Positions 58,664 to 64,000 of a stretch of DNA of 64,000 nucleotides are shown here, one piece after another. How positions within the stretch are numbered: position 1 is the first letter of the stretch; each line of letters starts with the position of its first letter. The stretch spans positions 1 through 64,000 of the forward strand of contig JBAIAA010000439.1 in assembly GCA_037893245.1 (NCBI GenBank), in the 5' to 3' direction. Under the pieces are notes generated by a model. The model saw only the letters and a list, made by a program, of their open reading frames with translations, searched no databases and was not told the origin of the DNA. Origin of the DNA: Crossaster papposus. Its lineage: Eukaryota; Echinodermata; Asteroidea; Velatida; Solasteridae. Made by a program: the position numbers and the translations under genes.

Positions 58664-61600
58664 GTCCATTTCGTGATCTGAAGGTAAATAGTGCCAACAA
58701 GTGTTTGTTAGGCTCAATGGGCGCTATAGAGCATTTGGGAGGGTTGTTAGTCAATTTCGTGATCTGAAGGTAAATATTGCCAAAAAGTGTTTGTTAGGCT
58801 CAATAGGCGCTATAGAGCATTTGGGAGTGTTGTAAGTCCATTTCGTGATCTGAAGGTAAAAAATGCCGAAAAGTGTTTTTTAGGCTCAATGGGCGCTATA
58901 GAGCATTTGGGAGTGTTGTTAGTCCATTTTGTGATCTGAAGGTAAATAGTGCCGAAAAGTGTTTGTTAGGCTCAATGGGCGCTATAGAGCATTTGGGAGT
59001 GTTGTAAGTCCATTTCGTGATCTGAAGGTAAAAAGTGCCGAAAAGTGTTTGTTATGCTCAATAGGCGCTATAGAGCATTTGGGAGTGTTGTAAGTCCATT
59101 TCGTGATCTGAAGGTAAATAGTGCCAAAAAGTGTTTGTTAGGCTCAATGGGCGCTATAGAGCATTTGGGAGTGTTGTAAGTCCATTTCGTGATCTGAAGG
59201 TAAATAGTGCCAAAAAGTGTTTGTTAGGCTCAATGGGCGCTATAGAGCATTTGGGAGTGTTGTAAGTCCATTTCGTGATCTGAAGGTAAATATTGCCAAA
59301 AAGTGTTTGTTAGGCTCAATGGGCGCTATAGAGCATTTGGGAGTGTTGTAAGTCCATTTCGTGATCTGAAGGTAAATAGTGCCAAAAAGTGTTTGTTAGG
59401 CTCAATGGGCGCTATAGAGCATTTGGGAGTGTTGTAAGTCCATTTCGTGATCTGAAGGTAAAAAGTGTCGAAAAGTGTTTGTTAGGCTCAATAGGCGCTA
59501 TAGAGCATTTGGGAGTGTTGTTAAGTCAATTTCGTGATCTGAAGGTAAAAAGTGCCGAAAAGTGTTTGTTAGGCTCAATGGGCGCTATAGACCATTTGGG
59601 AGTGTTGTAAGTCCATTTCGTGATCTGAAGGTAAATAGTGCCAAAAAGTGTTTGTTAGGCTCAATGGGCGCTATAGAGCATTTGGGAGTGTTGTAAGTCC
59701 ATTTCGTGATCTGAAGGTAAATAGTGCCAAAAAGTGTTTGTTAGGCTCAATGGGCGCTATAGAGCATTTGGGAGGGTTGTTAGTCAATTTCGTGATCTGA
59801 AGGTAAAAAGTGTCGAAAAGTGTTTGTTAGGCTCAATAGGCGCTATAGAGCATTTGGGAGTGTTGTTAAGTCAATTTCGTGATCTGAAGGTAAAAAGTGC
59901 CGAAAAGTGTTTGTTAGGCTCAATGGGCGCTATAGAGCATTTGGGAGTGTTGTAAGTCCATTTCGTGATCTGAAGGTAAAAAGTCTCGAAAAGTGTTTGT
60001 TAGGCTCAATAGGCGCTATAGAGCATTTGGGAGTGTTGTTAAGTCAATTTCGTGATCTGAAGGTAAAAAGTGCCGAAAAGTGTTTGTTAGGCTCAATGGG
60101 CGCTATAGAGCATTTGGGAGTGTTGTAAGTCGATTTCGTGATCTGGGGGTAACAAGTGCCAAAAAGTGTTTGTTAGGCTCAATAGGCGCTGAAAAGCATT
60201 TGGGAGTGTTGTTAGTCAATTTCGTGATCTGAAGGTAAAAAGTGCCGAAAAGTGTTTTTTAGGCTCAATGGGCGCTATAGAGCATTTGGGAGTGTTGTAA
60301 GTCCATTTCGTGATCTGAAGGTAAATAGTGCCAAAAAGTGTTTGTTAGGCTCAATGGGCGCTATAGAGCATTTGGGAGTGTTGTAAGTCCATTTCGTGAT
60401 CTGAAGGTAAATAGTGCCAAAAAGTGTTTGTTAGGCTCAATGGGCGCTATAGAGCATTTGGGAGTGTTGTAAGTCCATTTCGTGATCTGAATGTAAATAG
60501 TGCCAAAAAGTGTTTGTTAGGCTCAATGGGCGCTATAGAGCATTTGGGAGTGTTGTAAGTCCATTTCGTGATCTGAAGGTAAATAGTGCCAAAAAGTGTT
60601 TGTTAGGCTCAATGGGCGCTATAGAGCATTTGGGAGTGTTGTAAGTCCATTTCATGATCTGAAGGTAAAAAGTGCCGAAAAGTGTTTGTTAGGCTCAATG
60701 GGCGCTATAGACCATTTGGGAGTGTTGTAAGTCCATTTCGTGATCTGAAGGTAAAAAGTGCCGAAAAGTGTTTGTTAGGCTCAATAGGCGCTATAGAGCA
60801 TTTGGGAGTGTTGTAAGTCCATTTCGTGATCTGAAGGTAAAAAGTGCCGAAAAGTGTTTGTTAGGCTCAATGGGCGCTATATAGCATTTAGGAGTGTTGT
60901 AAGTCGATTTCGTGATCTGGGGGTTAAAAGTGCCAAAAAGTGTTTGTTAGGCTCAATAGGCGCTATAGAGCATTTGGGAGTGTTGTTAGTCAATTTCGTG
61001 ATCTGAAGGTAAAAAGTGCCGAAAAGTGTTTTTTAGGCTCAATGGGCGCTATAGAGCATTTGGGAGTGTTGTAAGTCCATTTCGTGATCTGAAGGTAAAT
61101 ATTGCCAAAAAGTGTTTGTTAGGCTCAATGGGCGCTATAGAGCATTTGGGAGTGTTGTAAGTCCATTTCGTGATCTGAAGGTAAATAGTGCCAAAAAGTG
61201 TTTGTTAGGCTCAATGGGCGCTATAGAGCATTTGGGAGTGTTGTAAGTCCATTTCGTGATCTGAAGGTAAAAAGTGTCGAAAAGTGTTTGTTAGGCTCAA
61301 TAGGCGCTATAGAGCATTTGGGAGTGTTGTTAAGTCAATTTCGTGATCTGAAGGTAAAAAGTGCCGAAAAGTGTTTGTTAGGCTCAATGGGCGCTATAGA
61401 CCATTTGGGAGTGTTGTAAGTCCATTTCGTGATCTGAAGGTAAATAGTGCCAAAAAGTGTTTGTTGGGCTCAATGGGCGCTATAGAGCATTTGGGAGTGT
61501 TGTTAGTCCATTTCGTGATCTGAAGGTAAATATTGCCAAAAAGTGTTTGTTAGGCTCAATAGGCGCTATAGAGCATTTGGGAGTGTTGTTAAGTCAATTT

Positions 61601-61760
61601 CGTGATCTAAGGGTAAAACGTGCCGAAAAGTGTTTGTTAGGCTCAATGGGCGCTATAGAGCATTTGGGAGTGTTGTAAGTCGATTTCGTGATCTGGGGGT
61701 AAAAAGTGCCAAAAAGTGTTTGTTAGGCTCAATAGGCGCTATAGAGCATTTGGGAGTGTT
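58664..61760 (+). repeat. 3.1-kb segment, second copy of the 5590-bp-offset pair
   Basis: It matches 53074-56170 in monomer order over about 36 units. Visible differences are caacaag near 58694, aaaaaatgccg for aaaaaattccg near 58860, agagc for ctattgacc near 58985, gtctcg near 59983, ctgaatgt near 60490, gttagtcc for gtaagtcaat near 61505, and aaaacgtgcc for aaaaagtgcc near 61616. The match ends where F (61765) replaces J. Confidence 0.84.
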
Positions 61761-64000
61761 GTTAGTTTCGTGATCTGAAGGTAAAAAGTGCCGAAAAGTG
61801 TTTTTTAGGCTCAATGGGCGCTATAGAGCATTTGGGAGTGTTGTTAAGTCAATTTCGTGATCTGAAGGTAAAAAGTGCCGAAAAGTGTTTGTTAGGCTCA
61901 ATGGGCGCTATAGACCATTTGGGAGTGTTGTAAGTCCATTTCGTGATCTGAAGGTAAATAGTGCCAAAAAGTGTTTGTTGGGCTCAATGGGCGCTATAGA
62001 GCATTTGGGAGTGTTGTAAGTCAATTTCGTGATCTGAAGGTAAATATTGCCAAAAAGTGTTTGTTAGGCTCAATAGGCGCTATAGAGCATTTGGGAGTGT
62101 TGTTAAGTCAATTTCGTGATCTAAGGGTAAAAAGTGCCGAAAAGTGTTTGTTAGGCTCAATGGGCGCTATAGAGCATTTGGGAGTGTTGTAAGTCGATTT
62201 CGTGATCTGGGGGTAAAAAGTGCCAAAAAGTGTTTGTTAGGCTCAATAGGCGCTATAGAGCATTTGGGAGTGTTGTAAGTCCATTTCGTAATCTGAAGGT
62301 AAAAAGTGCCGAAAAGTGTTTGTTAGGCTCAATGGGCGCTATAGAGCATTTGGGAGTGTTGTAAGTCGATTTCGTGATCTGGGGGTAAAAAGTGCCAAAA
62401 AGTGTTTGTTAGGCTCAATAGGCGCTATAGAGCATTTGGGAGTGTTGTTAGTTTCGTGATCTGAAGGTAAAAAGTGCCGAAAAGTGTTTTTTAGGCTCAA
62501 TGGGCGCTATAGAGCATTTGGGAGTGTTGTTAGTCCATTTCGTGATCTGAAGGTAAATAGTGCCAAAAAGTGTTTGTTAGGCTCAATGGGCGCTGTAGAG
62601 CATTTGGGAGTGTTGTAAGTCCATTTCGTGATCTGAAGGTAAATATTGCCAAAAAGTGTTTGTTAGGCTCAATGGGCGCTATAGAGCATTTGGGAGTGTT
62701 GTAAGTCCATTTCGTGATCTGAAGGTAAATAGTGCCAAAAAGTGTTTGTTAGGCTCAATGGGCGCTATAGACCATTTGGGAGTGTTGTAAGTCCATTTCG
62801 TGATCTGAAGGTAAAAAGTGCCGAAAAGTGTTTGTTAGGCTCAATAGGCGCTATAGAGCATTTGGGAGTGTTGTAAGTCCATTTCGTAATCTGAAGGTAA
62901 ATAGTGCCAAAAAGTGTTTGTTAGGCTCAATGGGCGCTATAGAGCATTTGGGAGGGTTGTTAGTCAATTTCGTGATCTGAAGGTAAATATTGCCAAAAAG
63001 TGTTTGTTAGGCTCAATAGGCGCTATAGAGCATTTGGGAGTGTTGTAAGTCCATTTCGTGATCTGAAGGTAAAAAATGTCGAAAAGTGTTTGTTAGGCTC
63101 AATAGGCGCTATAGAGCATTTGGGAGTGTTGTTAGTCAATTTCGTAATCTGAAGGTAAAAAGTGCCGAAAAGTGTTTTTTAGGCTCAATGGGCGCTATAG
63201 AGCATTTGGGAGTGTTGTTAGTCCATTTCGTGATCTGAAGGTAAATAGTGCCAAAAAGTGTTTGTTAGGCTCAATGGGCGCTATAGAGCATTTGGGAGTG
63301 TTGTAAGTCCATTTCGTGATCTGAAGGTAAATAGTGCCAAAAAGTGTTTGTTAGGCTCAATGGGCGCTATAGAGCATTTGGGAGTGTTGTAAGTCCATTT
63401 CGTGATCTGAAGGTAAATATTGCCAAAAAGTGTTTGTTAGGCTCAATGGGCGCTATAGAGCATTTGGGAGTGTTGTAAGTCCATTTCGTGATCTGAAGGT
63501 AAATAGTGCCAAAAAGTGTTTGTTAGGCTCAATGGGCGCTATAGAGCATTTGGGAGTGTTGTAAGTCCATTTCGTGATCTGAAGGTAAATATTGCCAAAA
63601 AGTGTTTGTTAGGCTCAATGGGCGCTATAGAGCATTTGGGAGTGTTGTAAGTCCATTTCGTGATCTGAAGGTAAATAGTGCCAAAAAGTGTTTGTTAGGC
63701 TCAATGGGCGCTATAGAGCATTTGGGAGTGTTGTAAGTCCATTTCGTGATCTGAAGGTAAAAAGTGTCGAAAAGTGTTTGTTAGGCTCAATAGGCGCTAT
63801 AGAGCATTTGGGAGTGTTGTTAAGTCAATTTCGTGATCTGAAGGTAAAAAGTGCCGAAAAGTGTTTGTTAGGCTCAATGGGCGCTATAGAGCATTTGGGA
63901 GTGTTGTAAGTCCATTTCGTGATCTGAAGGTAAATAGTGCCAAAAAGTGTTTGTTGGGCTCAATGGGCGCTATAGAGCATTTGGGAGTGTTGTAAGTCAA
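61761..64000 (+). repeat. Right-edge array segment
   Basis: F, an agacc copy after an 87-bp linker, S with gttgggctc, gtcaat/aatat, Q, G, J with gtaatc, G and a second F at 62451, only 686 bp (8 monomers) after the first. The early reference order follows and then alternating S and B copies like those at 57207-57560. The segment ends in V, E, another gttgggctc copy and the start of the next unit at the last base. The array clearly continues past the window. Confidence 0.78.

Larger units (their letters stand above)
1..64000 (+). repeat. 86-bp satellite DNA array filling the window
   Basis: Direct reading shows the same 86-bp unit repeated head to tail from the first to the last base, about 740 times, always in the same orientation. 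Landmarks present in nearly every unit are atttcgtgatct, a tgcc/tgtc core followed by an A-rich run, gtttgttaggctcaat, ggcgctatag and catttgggagtg. A standard unit has 23 A, 27 T, 25 G and 11 C (42% G+C, GC skew near +0.39). Copies differ at only a handful of positions, and these differences are shared in ordered sets. No mobile element, gene or unique spacer breaks the array and neither boundary is visible. Satellite identity is certain. Placement at a centromere or in other heterochromatin, and the host lineage, are inference; I do not recognise the family. Confidence 0.98.

Noticed and set aside
1-64000. CRISPR array
   Set aside because: The unit repeats end to end with no variable spacers, and the monomer is 86 bp with variation spread through it, unlike 25-40 bp repeats separated by unique spacers.
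1-64000. Tandem rRNA, tRNA or snRNA gene cluster
   Set aside because: I see no rRNA core, no tRNA cloverleaf and no B-box-like ggttcgaatcc in the monomer. The unit is too short for these genes with spacers.
1-64000. Telomeric repeat or ribosomal spacer minisatellite
   Set aside because: The monomer holds no ttaggg-type telomere unit in tandem (gttaggctc is a single occurrence per 86 bp), and no rDNA flanks it.

Overview
The whole 64 kb window is one uninterrupted head-to-tail satellite DNA array. The monomer is 86 bp, with 87-bp and 82-bp length variants, giving roughly 740 copies. Every copy I read has the same orientation, and the array runs off both window ends. I found no protein gene, RNA gene, transposon, CRISPR array or unique sequence. 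An array this long and uniform, about 42% G+C with a strong excess of G over C on the + strand, is what eukaryotic pericentromeric, centromeric or other heterochromatic satellites look like. Nothing in the sequence identifies the species. The family is not one I recognise.

The information lies in how monomer variants are ordered. Recurring classes differ at a few fixed positions: the linker (ttgtaa, ttgtta or ttgttaa); the base after gtc (c, a or g); ctgaagg, ctggggg or ctaaggg; aatag, aatat, aaaag or aatta before the conserved tgcc/tgtc; gccaaa, gccgaa or gtcgaa; tttgtt or tttttt; atggg or atagg; and agagc or agacc. Classes used below are S (standard), F (82 bp, four bases missing), V/E (an 87-bp copy and its in-frame neighbour), G (gtcg...ggggg), Gt (like G, with gggggtt), J (gtcc, aaaaagtgccg, atggg), Q (ctaaggg), C (ttcttgatc, aatta), T (tttttt), B (aatattgcc), Lg (linker ttgtta, gtcc, aatagtgccg), X (aaaaaatgtcg) and D (agacc).

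These classes form higher-order repeats (HORs). From 2769 a 38-monomer HOR of about 3.27 kb is laid out, followed by edited copies of 3355, 2236 and 2148 bp up to 13778. From 14723 to 25466 a different 38-monomer block of 3266 bp occurs three times in tandem, and the middle copy carries an extra 946-bp (11-monomer) internal duplication. From 25467 to 36721 there are shuffled segments shared at offsets of 1115, 4637 and 6700 bp. From 36722 to 41795 there are two copies of a 30/29-monomer unit. From 43603 to 48594 there are 691-bp and 1030-bp tandem duplications. From 52041 to 61760 a segment recurs at an offset of 5590 bp (65 monomers).

The layout is what repeated unequal exchange and gene conversion in register would leave. 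Several single monomers look like preserved crossover products. No set of genes works together here. The open frames seen on either strand are by-products of the repeat.
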